Assembly (NCBI GenBank): GCA_027972325.1
Contig: JAPMOS010000156.1
Location: forward strand, 1-64,000
Length of the DNA stretch: 64,000 bases
Origin: Paratrimastix pyriformis
Taxonomy: Eukaryota; Preaxostyla; Paratrimastigidae
Direction of reading: 5' to 3'
Part shown: in pieces, positions 1 to 37,177 of the stretch
How the letters are laid out: each line of letters opens with the position of its first letter
Numbering within the stretch: position 1 is the stretch's first letter
Made by a program: the position numbers and the translations under genes
Notes under the pieces: model-generated
Told to the model about the DNA's origin: nothing
What the model saw: the letters and a program-made list of their open reading frames with translations, nothing else
The model's database searches: none

Positions 1-1015
<1,015 letters not shown>

Positions 1016-1193
1016 CGATGACTGGGTGATGGCGATGACGATGGCGGTGGCGATGATGGTGAGATGGGTGACGCTGATGCCGATGCGATTGGATGATGAC
1101 GCTGAAGAGATTGTTGTGATGCTGCGGGGGGGGAAGCGAAGATTGGAAGGACAGGAAGGGCGGAGGCGGAGGGCGAAAGCTGACCTGGTGGAC

Positions 1194-26263
<25,070 letters not shown>

Positions 26264-26485
26264 CAAAAAAGGAAGGCGCAAAATTGGTGCGCTGAGTCGC
26301 TGTTGCACTTGGCGTTCTAGCCTCCGATCGCGTTGTTCATTTTCCGCACTTTTCCGCAGTCTCTGGCTGTTCTCTTGGTCGCAAACAATAACGCGTGATG
26401 ATGATGAACAGATCTTCTCTATGACACCTGCCAAATCATAAATAACACTCCACAAAGAGAACATCACCCGACAGCTTCCTCCTGT

Positions 26486-28407
26486 TTACACGCGGCTCGA
26501 ACCACCAGCGGCCTGAGATTCGGGGGTGAGAGGAAGTGGTGCAGATTTCTTCTTCTGCTCCTTCTGCTCCTGGAGCTTCAGGTAGCTGTAGTAGAAAATG
26601 CCGCCGAGGCAGATGCAGATCCCGACGAAGGTGCGAGGGGCCAGGGAATCCCCGAAGAAGATCACACCTCCGGCCAGGACAGAGATGGTCTTGAAATGCG
26701 AGGCCACGTTGTACCTGCGCGCCATGAATGGATGCGGTGGTGAAGACAGAGTGCTTCTCCAGGAGACGGATGCAGGGACGGGCGGAGGGCGACGGACGTG
26801 ACGGCGGAGGTGCGGCCAATGACCAGGAAGATGGTCACATTGACGAAGAAGGACAGGGCGCAGCTGGTGAAAATCAGGAGCTGCGCAACGAGAGGAGATA
26901 CGGGGAATGAATTTTCCCTCTCGGACACAAATGAGCTCCAAGCGGGCGGGAGGACACAATGAGAGCGAGAGATCACGGCGTTCCCCTGCCCCCCCGCCCC
27001 AAAAACAGACCACAATGTTGACGTTCCACTCGAAGTCCCACAGGGGGATAGCGGCCTTGTTGAGCCAAACGTCGAAGATGGGGATGGTGACCAGGATGAG
27101 GAACATGCTGATGGGAACCTGGTAGAAGAGCAGCTGCATGGCGTTGACCCCCAGCTCGTGCTGGTAGGACCCCGACCACTGGGCGCGGGACACAAACCGG
27201 CAAACGAGAGGGGGAAATTAGTGCCGGGGTGATAGATGGGCGGGCGGGCGGGCGGGGCGGGCGGGGCGGGCGGGGCGGGCGGGGCGGGCGGGGCGGGCGG
27301 GCGGGCGGGGCGGGCGGGGCGGGCGGGGCGGGCGGGGCGGGCGGGCGGGCGCGGAAGCATGGGGCTGGCGCACGGACGATTTGGTAGAAGGAGGTGACGA
27401 TGACGGAGGTGACCCCGTACACGGCCCCGACGGCGTTCATGCGGAAGTCATTGACGGTTGCCAGCCCGATGCCCAGACACACCACGGCCAGGCTGGCCTT
27501 GACCTTGTTGCTGAACTTCTTGCCCCGGAAGACGAACTCGATGAAGCACACCGTGGGGGTGATGCTGATTTTCATGGTCTGCAGTACCCCCACCGCCCAC
27601 ACCCCGACGAAGAGTGATGGGTCAAATGACGGTCGTGACCGTTCGGTGGGCAGGTTGGGGTTTCACGGCAGACGCACGGACCTGATAGAAGCCCACGCTG
27701 TTGTACTGGATGCTGGAAGGGCGAGAAGGGGGCGGAGAGAAGGGGCGGAAAGGGGTGGGTGGGAGGTGAGAGAATGGAGATGGTGTGAGACGGGGGAGGG
27801 GAGACGGGGGAGAGGGGAGACGGGGGAGAGGGGAGACGGGGGAGAGGGGAGACGGGGGAGAGGGGATACGAGAGGGGAGACGAGAGGGAGAGGGGAAACG
27901 AGAGGGGGGGAGAGGGAGAGTGAAGAGGGAGAGAGAAGAAGGAGAGAGAAGAAGGGGGAGAAGAGGGGATAGAGGGAGGGAAGGGGCAATGGAAGCGGTG
28001 AGAAGACGAGCGCGCCAATCACAAACCTGAGGTTGTTCAGGACCACAAAGCCCAGGAACGAAAAGCAAAGAGGGAGAAGACGCACGATAGGGATCTTCTT
28101 GACCTCGAAAAGGCCAAAGCTGGCGCAGATGAGGAGGCCGATGAAGGTAACGACAAAGTGGAAGAAGGTCAAAGTGGTGCCTATTGTCCAACCAACACAA
28201 CCCAGTAATATAAAAAAAAGCAACGCCCAGTGGATTCCATTGTGGTTGAGAAAGGCGGCACGGACCGAAATGGAACTCCCTTAACACAAACTTGTTGACC
28301 AGAACGATGGACACCGAACTCAAAATATTCCCCAACATGTATATGAGGGATACATCAAGGTTGCAAGATGCAAGCCGCCCCTCGAGTGCTTTCTGGCTCT
28401 GGGACAT
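26486..28407 (-). CDS. SLC35E3: SLC35E3-like drug/metabolite-superfamily transporter
   Basis: Multi-pass transporter of the nucleotide-sugar/triose-phosphate translocator group, expected in a Golgi or other endomembrane; substrate unknown for the family. Seven exons: 28407-28266, 28173-28027, 27712-27682, 27578-27378, 27178-27011, 26880-26798, 26714-26486. Every join restores SLC35E3 order, for example FHF joined to GTTLTFFHFVVTF, NNLS to IQYNSVGFYQ, YQ to TMKISITP, SFYQI to WSGSYQHELGVN, and SAVT to YNVASHFK. About ten hydrophobic segments; the C-terminus is polar (QEQKEQKKK). Start chosen at 28407 because it gives a short N-terminus before the first membrane segment. Five of six donors are GTCYGT. 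Introns hold a GGGCG repeat and a GA-rich tract. The stop lies about 220 bp upstream of the NRPS start on the same strand. Confidence 0.9.
27240..27355. repeat. (GGGCG)n minisatellite
   Basis: GGGCGGGGCGGGC units fill the SLC35E3 intron between 27378 and 27178. Confidence 0.93.
27735..27970. repeat. GA-rich tract with 16-bp GAGACGGGGGAGAGGG units
   Basis: At least five copies of the 16-mer (27788-27870), then irregular GAGAGG purine sequence. It lies in the SLC35E3 intron 28026-27713; on the sense strand it is a long CT tract, which could serve as a pyrimidine tract. Confidence 0.9.
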
Positions 28408-28649
28408 GATGTGAAGTTTCGACCTCCCGGCAGCCACGACCAACGGGGTGATCAAGTCTGTTTGCCTGCACATTCCCGTCCCGCGTCATTCTCCGTGTCC
28501 CTGCCGTTTTCGGCCGCCCTTGAATATTTTTTTCTCCCTTTCGTGGGGATGATTTTTTTTATGATCGGATGAACCCGTGAAAGCGCAATGCTTCATCTGG
28601 CCCTCATTCTGTTCCTCCACTCCCTCGCCAGAAAATCATCGACTGAACA
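28408..28649. promoter_or_regulatory. Shared divergent promoter, SLC35E3 / FTCD
   Basis: Only 242 bp separate the two start codons, so both promoters and 5' leaders must lie here. It is less GC-rich than the genes, with T-rich runs near 28528 and 28553. I see no clear TATA box. Confidence 0.6.
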
Positions 28650-31589
28650 ATGGCCAAGATTGTTGAGTGCGTGCCCAACTTCTCCGAAGGGCGCGATATG
28701 GGGATCATCAACGCCCTCGTTGATGCCGTGAAGGCTGTTGCTGGTGTCACTGTTCTCGATGTCGAGCCTGGCCGCAGCACCAACCGAACTGTTCTTACTT
28801 TTGTTGGCGCCCCGGAGGCTTGTGTTCAAGGTTTGCCCAGATTGCTCTCGATCGTCCAGTGTCATCGATTCTTCAACTCTAGGTGCCCTCGCTCTTGTGC
28901 GGGAGGCCCGGAAGCGGATTGATATGCGCCAGCACCATGGCGAACATCCTCGCATGGGTGCTGTTGATGTTGTTCCTTTCGTCCCTGTTGCCAATGTGAC
29001 GACTGGTCTGCTTTTTTGGCGTCTTTTTTTGCAGCTAAACGCCCCTTGAATTTAGACGAGTGCGTTGAGATGTCAAAGCGTTTCGGCCAGCTGGCTGCCG
29101 AGATGTATGGCATTCCCGTGTACCTTTATGAGGCCGCTGCTACTCAGCCCTACCGTAAGAAGCTCAGCCAAATTCGCGAGGGAGAGTACGAGCACCTTTC
29201 CGAGAAGATCGTTCGCCCGGAATGGAAGCCTGATTTCGGGCCTGCCACCTTCCTCCCCGAATACGGTGCCACCGTGACCGGGTCTGTTTCGAGCACTATT
29301 CACCAAACTAAAAAATTTATACTTGGATTGACCATCAGCTGCCGGTTCTTCCTCCTGGCCTACAATGTCAATGTGCTGAGCACCAAGGAGCACGCCCACC
29401 GCATCGCGCTGAACGTTCGTGAGCAGGGTCGCGGCACCGGCCAGGAGGGCCGCTTGAAGGCCGTCAAGGCCATTGGTCTGCCCTATTTCTCCTCCCCTCC
29501 GCGCTCACCTCGCCGGACGTGGCGGTGTCACCCTGGGGCTTGTAGGCTGGTACGTCGACGAGTACCAGATGGCCCAGGTCTCGATGAACCTGGACAACTA
29601 CGAGATCACCGGGCTGCACGCGGCCTTCGAGACCTGCAAGGAGGAGGCTGCCACCCTGGGCGTGGCCGTCGCCGGCTCGGAGCTGGTGGGTGTGGTCCCC
29701 CTGGGTGCCATGGTCCGTCTCCAACCACCACAACATGCTCCCTCCCTCGGTGGATCGACAGGGGGGAAGGAAAGTCAAGCGTGCCGCATTGGACGGCTCC
29801 CGCTGATCACACACACCCACCCACCCCCACCCCCACCCCCCACCCCCCCCCCTCCCACCACCACCACCACCACCACCACCAGCTCCTTGCCGCCGAGTAC
29901 TACATCGCCAAGGAGGGTCTGATGATCGTCGACGAGCGCCAGAAGGTGCGCCTGGCCATCGAGCGGCTGGGCCTGAACTCGTGCAGCCGGTTCGACCCCG
30001 ACAAGCGCATCATCGAGTACCTCATCAAGAACCCCGAGCCCCTGCTGCAGCTCAACGTGCGCCAGTTCGTCGAGAAGGTCGCCAGCCGGAGCCCCGCCCC
30101 CGGCGGCGGGTCAGTCAGCGCCCTGATGGCCTCCTGCGGTGCCGCGTCCGTCCATATGCCCCCCCGCCCCAGTGCCTCCGCCCCAACAGACTCGTCGTTT
30201 ATTTTTCCTGATGGTGGGCACATCTTTTCGATACGGGGCGGAACCAACCCGCAACCTCGCCCCTCTTTTTGCTGGGCCTCTTCCGCACCCCTGCCCGGAC
30301 ATATGCACATTGAAGATTTTGTGTGCTGAACACGTTTTTATTTCGGCTGGTTGAATGAGGACGAGTCCCCCGAAAATACCCCACATCCCACAACCATCAT
30401 CATCACCACCATTACACCCACCCCGCATCCCACCACAACCACCCTCTTTTTTTGCCGGGCCTGTTCCTCACTCCACCCACCACCCACCCCTCCCATCCGA
30501 CAGTCTGGGCGAGATGGTTGGCTGGCTGACCTACGGCCGGCGCGAGTTCGAGGCTGTTGATGCCAAGATTCGCCAGTCCATCCCCACCCTGCACCAGTGC
30601 CAGCAGTCCCTGCTCCGCCTGATCGACCTCGACTCCCAGGGTCCGCCACTGGCTGTGCGTGCGCGTGCGTGCGTGGCGTGCGTGTGCGTGCGTGTGCGTG
30701 TGGACTGCTCCGCCTGATCGACCTCGACTCCCAGGGTCCGCCGTCACCCCCACTGGCGCTCGGTGTGCGTGCTTGTGCTCGTGTGTGTGCGTGCGTGCAT
30801 GCTTGCCGCCAGTAAGATTTCGTGCGTTTTCCTCAAAGATCTTTATGTGTGCGTGTGTTGCTCCGTTCGGGACTGGAATATGCATTTCCACTCACCCTTG
30901 CCCCCGCCCCCGTGCCATGTCGGGCCGCAGCCTTCAACCGGGTGATGGACGCCCTGAAGGTGGCCAACCCCGAGGAGCGCGAGAAGGCCAAGCAGCTCGC
31001 ATACAAGGGCGCCGTGCAGGCACCCCTGAACACCATGGAGGTTGCCTCCCAGGCCTGGGACGCCATGAAGGTCCGCCTCCCACCCGCCCGGGGGGGCATG
31101 ACGACTTCAATGCTGTCGATCAATCAATGCCGTCTATCAATGGTGTCTTCATGCTCACTTTGCTTTTTTCACAGCTGGCCGCCCAGTACGGCAACGTGCA
31201 CTCGATGAGCGACGCCCAGGTTGGCGCGCGCGCCCTCGAGACGGGCATCTGGGGCGCCTACAAGAACGTCCTCATCAACCTTGCCGAGATCACCGACACC
31301 CAGGTCTGCGCCGGGGATGGGCTTCGACTCGCGGGGGATGGGCTTTTGATTGGCCGGGGTGGCTTCGATTGGCTGGGGGAGGCTTTTGATTGGGGTGTGT
31401 TGTCCTGGTTTTCCGCGGACCTTCTGTTGACGCGGCTCTCCCTTCCGTTCTCGGCTTTCTTCCGGGCAGTTTGTGGCCGCCACCCGGACCCGTGCCGACC
31501 ATCTCCTGGCCGAGGCCACCCGCCAGTGTGCCGAGGTGCTCGCTCTGGCCGATGGCCGCGTGCCCCATCCTGCTCCTGTTGCCAAGTAA
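28650..31589 (+). CDS. FTCD: Formiminotransferase-cyclodeaminase
   Basis: Bifunctional folate enzyme of histidine breakdown: moves the formimino group from formiminoglutamate to tetrahydrofolate, then deaminates it to methenyl-THF; cytosolic, normally an octamer. Ten exons: 28650-28829, 28883-29005, 29035-29281, 29339-29475, 29546-29712, 29883-30145, 30504-30640, 30931-31070, 31175-31303, 31470-31589. All joins keep phase. Seen: [10 protein letters not shown] at the N-terminus, [24 protein letters not shown] with the transferase His, REQGRG, then the cyclodeaminase part with [23 protein letters not shown] and [11 protein letters not shown]. Length is about 540 residues, as in animals. Eight of nine donors are GTCYGY; exon 1 uses GTTTGC. 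A 39-bp piece spanning the exon 7 donor is duplicated inside intron 7. Confidence 0.96.
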
Positions 31590-31689
31590 ACCCACTCGGA
31601 CGTTGTCTCGGGTTTGTTGTTTGTTGTAAAAAAAGATCGATCGAAGACGAAGATTGGTGCGTCCATGATCCGTTTTCGTTGTGCTCAAA
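31590..31689. other. FTCD 3' flank
   Basis: Downstream of the FTCD stop, T/G-rich sequence (GGGTTTGTTGTTTGTTG) without a clear AATAAA. Nothing else is visible before the broken gene copy. Confidence 0.4.
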
Positions 31690-31840
31690 TGTTGTGGACT
31701 CGGACGACATTGGATCCGCCTCCACAGACGCCAAGGAAGTGGTCATCCCAAACATCCCGCCGCCGACCCGGCTGGGACGCCACACTGGGCAAGGGTGAGT
31801 CCGAGAAAAAAAAAGGCAAAAATGTGGAGTTCATCGCAGA
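31690..31840 (-). pseudogene. Broken partial copy of the secreted Gly-rich protein gene
   Basis: On the minus strand this matches the start of the secreted Gly-rich gene at 35731. Shared blocks are TTCATCGC(A/C)GAAGA around its start codon, GGCTGGGACGCCACACTG (coding CGVPA after the signal peptide), and CATCCCAAACATCCCGCCG (coding GGGMFGM). About 66 bp of Gly repeats between the last two are missing, and the reading frame shifts within the signal peptide, so no protein like the parent can be made. Same strand, about 3.9 kb away: a local duplication that decayed. Confidence 0.68.
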
Positions 31841-31996
31841 AGAGGTGTTGTGCGGGCCCGCAGGGCGGGAAACGAGACAACAGTCAAAGAATGTTCCAAC
31901 TTTGTTTGTTGGTCGTAGTCCACGGTCCGTTCGTCGGGAGTGCCGGAGGTCGTTGTGGCCCCCGACGGGAACAGACACATCCGACGGAAGAACAGC
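31841..31996. promoter_or_regulatory. Likely Fes1 promoter/leader
   Basis: Short spacer between the gene fragment and the Fes1 start; no individual element recognised. Confidence 0.35.
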
Positions 31997-34775
31997 ATGT
32001 GGTCCGCCTTATTGCAGTGGTCCCTGAAAAACCAAGAACCCCTCCCGCCCGACGCCCCCGTGCCAAAGCCGCTCTCCAAAGCAGATCGCAAGTTTTTGGA
32101 GGACGCGTTGGGCCTCAATGAATTTGAGCAGATGAAAGTCGCCGTTCAATGCATTCAAAATCGGTTTTCTCCGTTTGCGGATAAACTGCAGGCTCTTGAA
32201 AATCTTGTTGATCTTCTGGAAAGCATTGATAATGCGTGTGGTTTGTCATTCGCCTGAGATCGGAACTCCTTTATCACTTCCCCTTTTCAGATCTTCACAA
32301 GATTCGCGGGTCTTATGACGTCATGCACGCCCTTTTGAATGGGAGAACACCCACAGAACCTACGGGATTTCAAGCGACATGCGCATCGGAAGATCAATCA
32401 CCCCCGACCGAACCCACGGTGCTGACACCGGAAGAACACGAGGAGCTCAGGGCACTTGCCGCTCGGGCACTGGCCACAACAGCGCAAAACAACCCCGACA
32501 TTCAAGACAAGGTCTTCAGCGCTCATTCGATTCCTTGGCATTTATCATCACACCCACCTCGCCGCCCCCCACCCCATTCCGCCCAGTTTGCGGAGGAGGG
32601 TTTCGTTGCCGAGCTGACCGAGGTTCTGAAGAACCCGGCCATTCCCCAATCTGGCCGCTACCAGGCGCTCGCCGCTCTTTCCTGTCCGCCTCCCTGCCTC
32701 TCGACCTTGCCACCCGCGCCTCCGTTCCGCTGGGTTCTCGTGCTGCACGCCCTTTTGGATCCTCCTCTTCCACCCGCGCCTCCGTTCCGCGGGATCCTCA
32801 TCTTCCCCTCGCATTCGCATGTCATCCCCTCCCTCATCCCAGCCTGCCTGGACCAGTGTGTCCCCGCGGGGCGCATCTTCCTCGAGCATCATGGCTTCGA
32901 GGGCGTTCGTGACGCCATCTGCTCTGATGGTCCGTCGCGCCCCCTGCCCCCCGCCCCCTGCCCCCACTGCCTCCCTCCTGCCCCCACCCCCACCCCCCCA
33001 CCCCCCCACCCCCCCTGCCCTCTTGCCCTCTTACCAAACATGCCAACACAGTGTCGCCAACATGGTTTGCGGAGCCTGTCGTCGAATGTGCTGCCCTCCG
33101 AGAATGCCAAGTGCACCTCTGCCGCAACTACAAGACTGTCTTCGTTCCGGTTGTTCGTTTCATAGGGATTCGCACCACACTGCTCACCTTCATCTCCTCT
33201 CCGATACCAATGCGCGTGGGACGCGGCAGACGAGCGCAGCGTCCGCAAGGCGCTCTTCCTTGTGCTGAAGCTGCTCCAATACGAGCGGCTCCACCTGACG
33301 GACAAGCACCAGGAGCGCTTCGCCCCCATGGGCGGCGCCCGGCAGCGGCAGCCTGGTCTGGACGAGGCCCTGCGCAGCCTGAAGGGGCCCCTGGCATCCG
33401 CCACGGCGGGGTCGATCCCCCTCAGGGGCGCCCGGGGTGCCGCCGCGCCCACAGCCACCACCAGCAGCGTGGCCGTCGCTCCTGCGGCCCTTGGGCCGGT
33501 CTGCGCCCTCTGTGCGCGCCCTCCTCTGTGCGCGCCCTCCTCTGTGCGCGCCCTCCTCTGTGCGCGCCCTCCTCTGTGCGCGCCCTCTGCACGCGTTGTC
33601 GTGGGTCATCATGCGAGCATTTCGTCATGTTGGTGTAGGTGTTAGTGTTGGTGGTGTTGTTGTTGATTGGGTGTTGTGGATGAAGATGTTGTGACCTCTT
33701 GTGACAACCCTTCCCTCTGTGTGTCCCCAGCCCAAGCCGACCGGTATTTGTATGTGCGGGCGCCTCACCAGATTGGTTTGGCTGCCGTGCCCCAGTTGGT
33801 TGGTTTTGTGGCTGTGCCCAATCATCTCTCACCAGGGGCCTCCCACACCCCCTCCCCGCGATTCCCACACCATCGGCCCTTCCCCCAGTTGACCACCATC
33901 TTCCCTTTCCATGCCCATCCCAACAGCCACTTCTGCCCGCCGAGACGACGCCATCAGCCCCGGCCCCAGCCACCTCCGCCGCCCCTGCCGCGGCCCCCTC
34001 CCCCTCCCCCTCCTCTCCGGCGCCCGCATCCTCCTCCCCCGCCGCGCCCGCGCCCTCCTCGGCATCCCCATACAGCATCGCGCCCGCCATCGGAACGGAC
34101 GTGCTGCCTGCCCTGGCGCCCCTCATCGCCCGGCTGCGGGAGGCCGAGCAGACCAACCAGGGCCGCTTGCGGCGGCTGGTGGCACCCGGGGGCACCCTGG
34201 CCGAGTGGGACATGCGGCCATCGGTCGCCTTCGCACACACCATCGAGATGGTCCGTCTGCCCCCATCCAAAATGCCACCCGCCCACCCACCCCACCTACC
34301 CAATGACTGAACGCCCCATTCAAGCCATTGGGATCTGCCCCACCCCCACCCCCACTGCAGGCCCGACACGTAAGGCAGGCCCTGCCTCGTTTACACTCGA
34401 GTCAGCCAAAGCGCAAGCGGCAACACTGACACGTCCACATCCGCTCGCACACACTCACACGCATGTCAATCCCCTCTCTTCCGCCCGCCACGCGTGCAGC
34501 TCGCTCAACTTCTGGAAGAATGCGTCCTGCATCCGCCCCTCGCCACCTCGCCCGCCCTGCCCCCGTCCCTCGCGGCCCTCCAGCAAGCCCTCCCCCTCGT
34601 CAAGCAGCACTCGGCCCTCTCGGCCGTGGCCGCAGGCCGCGCGGAGCAGGAGCACATCACAGATGCCCCGGGGCTCCCAAGCCAGGCGGACCTGGCCGGG
34701 GTGGAGCAGACACGGCGCACCATCGAGGCCGCGGTCGGCCGCGTCTTCGCGGCGCTTCAGCCATCGAGCAGTTGA
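31997..34775 (+). CDS. Fes1/HspBP1-type Hsp70 nucleotide exchange factor
   Basis: Armadillo-fold exchange factor that opens cytosolic Hsp70 to release ADP. The N-terminus LLQWSLKNQ matches the Fes1 start LLQWSI, followed by ENLVDLLESIDNA and DLHKIRGSYDVM. Exons: 31997-32240, 32291-32511, 32587-32683, 32843-32929, about 33052-33139, 33230-33498, 33927-34250, 34500-34775. Exon 3/4 rebuilds ALAALSSCLDQC, the HspBP1 ALYAISCL region. Exon 6 carries another helical repeat (KALFLVLKLLQYE). A Pro/Ala linker (33.93-34.08 kb) and a helical C-terminus (LAQLLEECVLH onward) extend beyond the usual length. Exon 5 limits are the weakest. I cannot exclude that the last two exons belong to a second gene, but phases agree. 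Introns carry a 17-bp minisatellite and the dispersed 98-bp element. Confidence 0.82.
33505..33592. repeat. CTCTGTGCGCGCCCTC minisatellite
   Basis: Five copies of a 17-bp unit (GCGCGCCCTCCTCTGTG) in Fes1 intron 6, directly before the dispersed element. Confidence 0.92.
33606..33740 (+). repeat. Dispersed intronic element, copy 1
   Basis: 98 bp (33606-33703) identical to the reverse complement of 52802-52899, followed two bases later by 35 bp (33706-33740) identical to the reverse complement of 52706-52740. In both places it lies inside an intron and in the sense direction of the host gene. The 35-bp part contains CTGTGTGTCCCCAG, which looks like a 3' splice site. No coding capacity. Confidence 0.93.
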
Positions 34776-34903
34776 CAAGCTGTCTAGAGGAATGACCGAC
34801 CCCCCCCCCCCCCCCCCCCCCTTCTTCGACCATTCGTCACTGTGGTAGAAAGACACCAGAATTTGGATTCAATGAAACAAGGGGAAAAAGAGGAAGAGCC
34901 AGT
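34776..34903. other. Convergent 3' spacer with poly-C run
   Basis: The 128 bp between the Fes1 stop and the stop of the minus-strand secreted protein, including about 20 C at 34801-34820. Confidence 0.6.
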
Positions 34904-35731
34904 TTACATCCACATGATGGGAGAGGCACCATAGGCAGAGGCACCATAGCCAGCGGAGCCGCGGCCGTTGGTGTAGGTGTTCTGGTTGGCGTAGGCGTTG
35001 CACTGGGTGCACCCAACGCCACCGCAGTTCTGGCAGACGGACTGCTGATAGTTGTTCCCGGCCACCCCCTGGGCACCGGCGCAGGTGTTCCGAGAGAGCT
35101 GGCCATTGGCGTTGATGAAGGCATTGTCCGCGCACACTGAACCGGCGGAGGTGCGATCGTTGATGTTGTGGACGAGCACCTCGTTGGCGCACCGGTTCTT
35201 GTAGGCCTGGTTCATCTGCATCTGGCCAGCGTTGGCGTTGATGCAGGCGGCCTTGTTGTTCTTGGCGAACTGGTTGGCAGCGCCGTACTTCTGAGCAGCA
35301 CCCTGGGCGTTGGCGTTGTTCCAGCCCTGGTTGGACTGATCAACATACAGAGAAGGGGTGTGAGCAAAAAAGTGACCAATAGGTGAACGACAGACAGTGT
35401 ATTTGTTGGCACCCTCAGCAGCGCAGGAGCCCCGCTGGCCCATGGCAGCCTGGTTCCCATAAGCTCCGTAGCCGTACGGCATCGCGTACCCGCCGCCGCA
35501 GCCGCCCATGCCGCCCATGCCGATGCCACCAAAGCCGCCGCCACAGCCGCCGCCGTACCCGCCAAGGAAGGGCATAGCCATCCCAAACATCCCGCCGCCG
35601 TACCCGCCGCCGTACCCGCCCATGCCACCGTAGCTGCCGCCGTACCCGCCGCCGCCACAGCCAGCGGCTGGGACGCCACACTGAGCGAGGGTGAGACCGA
35701 GCAAAGTGGCCAAAAGAACGATCGACTTCAT
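34904..35731 (-). CDS. Secreted glycine- and cysteine-rich protein, function unknown
   Basis: About 250 residues. Signal peptide MKSIVLLATLLGLTLA, then a Gly/Tyr/Met-rich stretch with GGYGG and GGMGG repeats, then an Asn/Gln/Ala-rich domain with regularly spaced Cys, ending QNCGGVGCTQCNAYANQN. One intron (about 35398-35338, donor GTCTGT) joins ANKYT to SNQGWNN. The ATG at 35731 is chosen because the longer in-frame start would precede the signal peptide. Domains of this kind occur in extracellular matrix, cell-wall or adhesive proteins; I do not recognise a family. A broken relative lies at 31.69-31.84 kb. Confidence 0.85.
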   Translation of the reverse strand: MKSIVLLATLLGLTLAQCGVPAAGCGGGGYGGSYGGMGGYGGGYGGGMFGMAMPFLGGYGGGCGGGFGGIGMGGMGGCGGGYAMPYGYGAYGNQAAMGQRGSCAAEGANKYTVCRSPIGHFFAHTPSLYVDQSNQGWNNANAQGAAQKYGAANQFAKNNKAACINANAGQMQMNQAYKNRCANEVLVHNINDRTSAGSVCADNAFINANGQLSRNTCAGAQGVAGNNYQQSVCQNCGGVGCTQCNAYANQNTYTNGRGSAGYGASAYGASPIMWM

Positions 35732-35953
35732 CGCCGAAGACAATTCGATTTCAAACAAATGTCATTCACAGGCCCGAAAACAGGACCTCTTATAGGGAAC
35801 TCATCGGCGGGAAACGAGCTACAAACACACAAACAGGTCGGACGAGGATGACACAACCCGTGGGGGTTCACTAGGCTCGCTCTGCCTGTGCCGTCGGCGT
35901 CCGCGGCGTCGTGTAGAGTCAGATCGTGGTGAGACAGCAGCAGCGAGGGCCGA
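35732..35953. promoter_or_regulatory. Shared divergent promoter, secreted protein / PHOSPHO phosphatase
   Basis: 222 bp between start codons. A TATA-like TATAGGG lies near 35791, about 60 bp upstream of the secreted-protein ATG when read on the minus strand (CCCTATAAGAGG). Confidence 0.5.
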
Positions 35954-36986
35954 ATGACCAACAATAGGCAGCAGATTCTCTGCGTATGGGACTTCGATAA
36001 CTCTTTGATTGATGAGAATTCTGACACATGGATTGTCGAAAAGCTGGCCCCAGATCTTCGCGGGTTCATGTCTGAATTTCATCGCGCACACCCGGGCCAA
36101 TGGACCGCTTTAATGCAACAGGTCTCCCTCGTCTCGATCGGCAAAACAAGCATGCGTTTTTTCCTAATGATAGGTTTTCTTCAAACTCCACGAGCGCGGC
36201 ATCACCCGAGCCGATTACGAACGATCCATCAACGACATTCCTGTCAGCTCTGCGAATTTGGAGGCGATTCGCCTTCTTCACAGGGCCGGCGCCGATGTAC
36301 GAATCCTCTCTGACGCCAACACCTTTTTTATCGAAGCTTTTCTCAAGGTTTGTCTGATCGAACTTCCTCCACATGCTATTTCTCTTAAAGCATCACGGAC
36401 TCTCCCCGTTGATCTCGCATGTTGCCAGCAATCCGGCTCATTTCGACCTGACTGGGCAACTCCGCATTGATCCCTACACGCTTGCGTGCCCCCTTCCTTG
36501 CCCGTGCCAGCTCTGTCCGGCGAATTTGTGCAAAGGGCAGGTTCTTTCTGACTGGCTTCATCCAGTCAGTCAATGCCAGGTCTGCCCCGGGCGTTCGCGC
36601 CCGTGTCACCCGATTTGCTCACTTTCGCTCGTCCATGCCCAGTTCGACAGGGTGTTCTACGTGGGCGACGGGGCGGGTGACCTGTGCCCGGCCCTGCGCC
36701 TCTCCCGGTCTGTGGCCCTCCCCCGTGGCCTGCCACACACTCCGCATCCTTCCGCTCGTTCCCGATGCGCAGGCCTGTAGGATACGTTCTCGCTCGTGCG
36801 GGATGCTCCCTGGAGAGACTCCTCAGCAAACGACTGGCCTTGGACGGGCTTGTGCCTCATCTGCCGCAGATGGCTGCCACCAATGCAGATCCCCCGGCAA
36901 AGATCGGAGCTGCAGGCCCATGGGTTGGAGTGTGGCGCTCGGGAGAAGATGTCTTCCAATTCTTCAGCAGCCAGCTGAACGGTTGA
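35954..36986 (+). CDS. PHOSPHO1/2-type HAD phosphatase
   Basis: Small HAD-family phosphatase; relatives act on phosphoethanolamine/phosphocholine or pyridoxal phosphate. Exons 35954-36121, 36174-36347, 36391-36579, 36643-36707, 36773-36986. Seen: motif I VWDFDNSLIDENSDTW with the DxD pair; RILSDANTFFIEAFL (motif II region, Ser); the Cys cluster CPANLCKG as in PHOSPHO2; FDRVFYVGDGAGDLCP (motif IV Asp); and SRPVGYVLARAGCSLE, rebuilt across the last intron. Length about 265 residues, normal for the family. Splice donors GTCTCC, GTTTGT, GTCTGC, GTCTGT. AATAAA at 37011 is a fitting poly(A) signal. Confidence 0.92.
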
Positions 36987-37010
36987 TGCCGTTTCGACAT
37001 CGCATGGATT

Positions 37011-37016
37011 AATAAA
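37011..37016 (+). terminator. Probable poly(A) signal of the PHOSPHO gene
   Basis: AATAAA 25 bp after the stop codon, in an otherwise GC-rich spacer. Confidence 0.6.
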
Positions 37017-37177
37017 GATTTACGTCGGCCCCTTTTTATGTCTGGTGCTTGTGACGCTCTTTATTTTGGCGAGACTCGAGCTCGTGCCATTGTGCCCACA
37101 GAACGAACAGGGGCTTGACGGCGACGTAACCACAATCTCCAGGGCTCTTCAACAAAGCCGCTCGACTTTGTTTCGGG

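Noticed and set aside
26264-26467. NRPS start at the upstream in-frame ATG (26467)
   Set aside because: The extra 68 residues precede the SAT fold, have no similarity to it, and would come within 20 bp of the SLC35E3 stop, leaving no room for a promoter.
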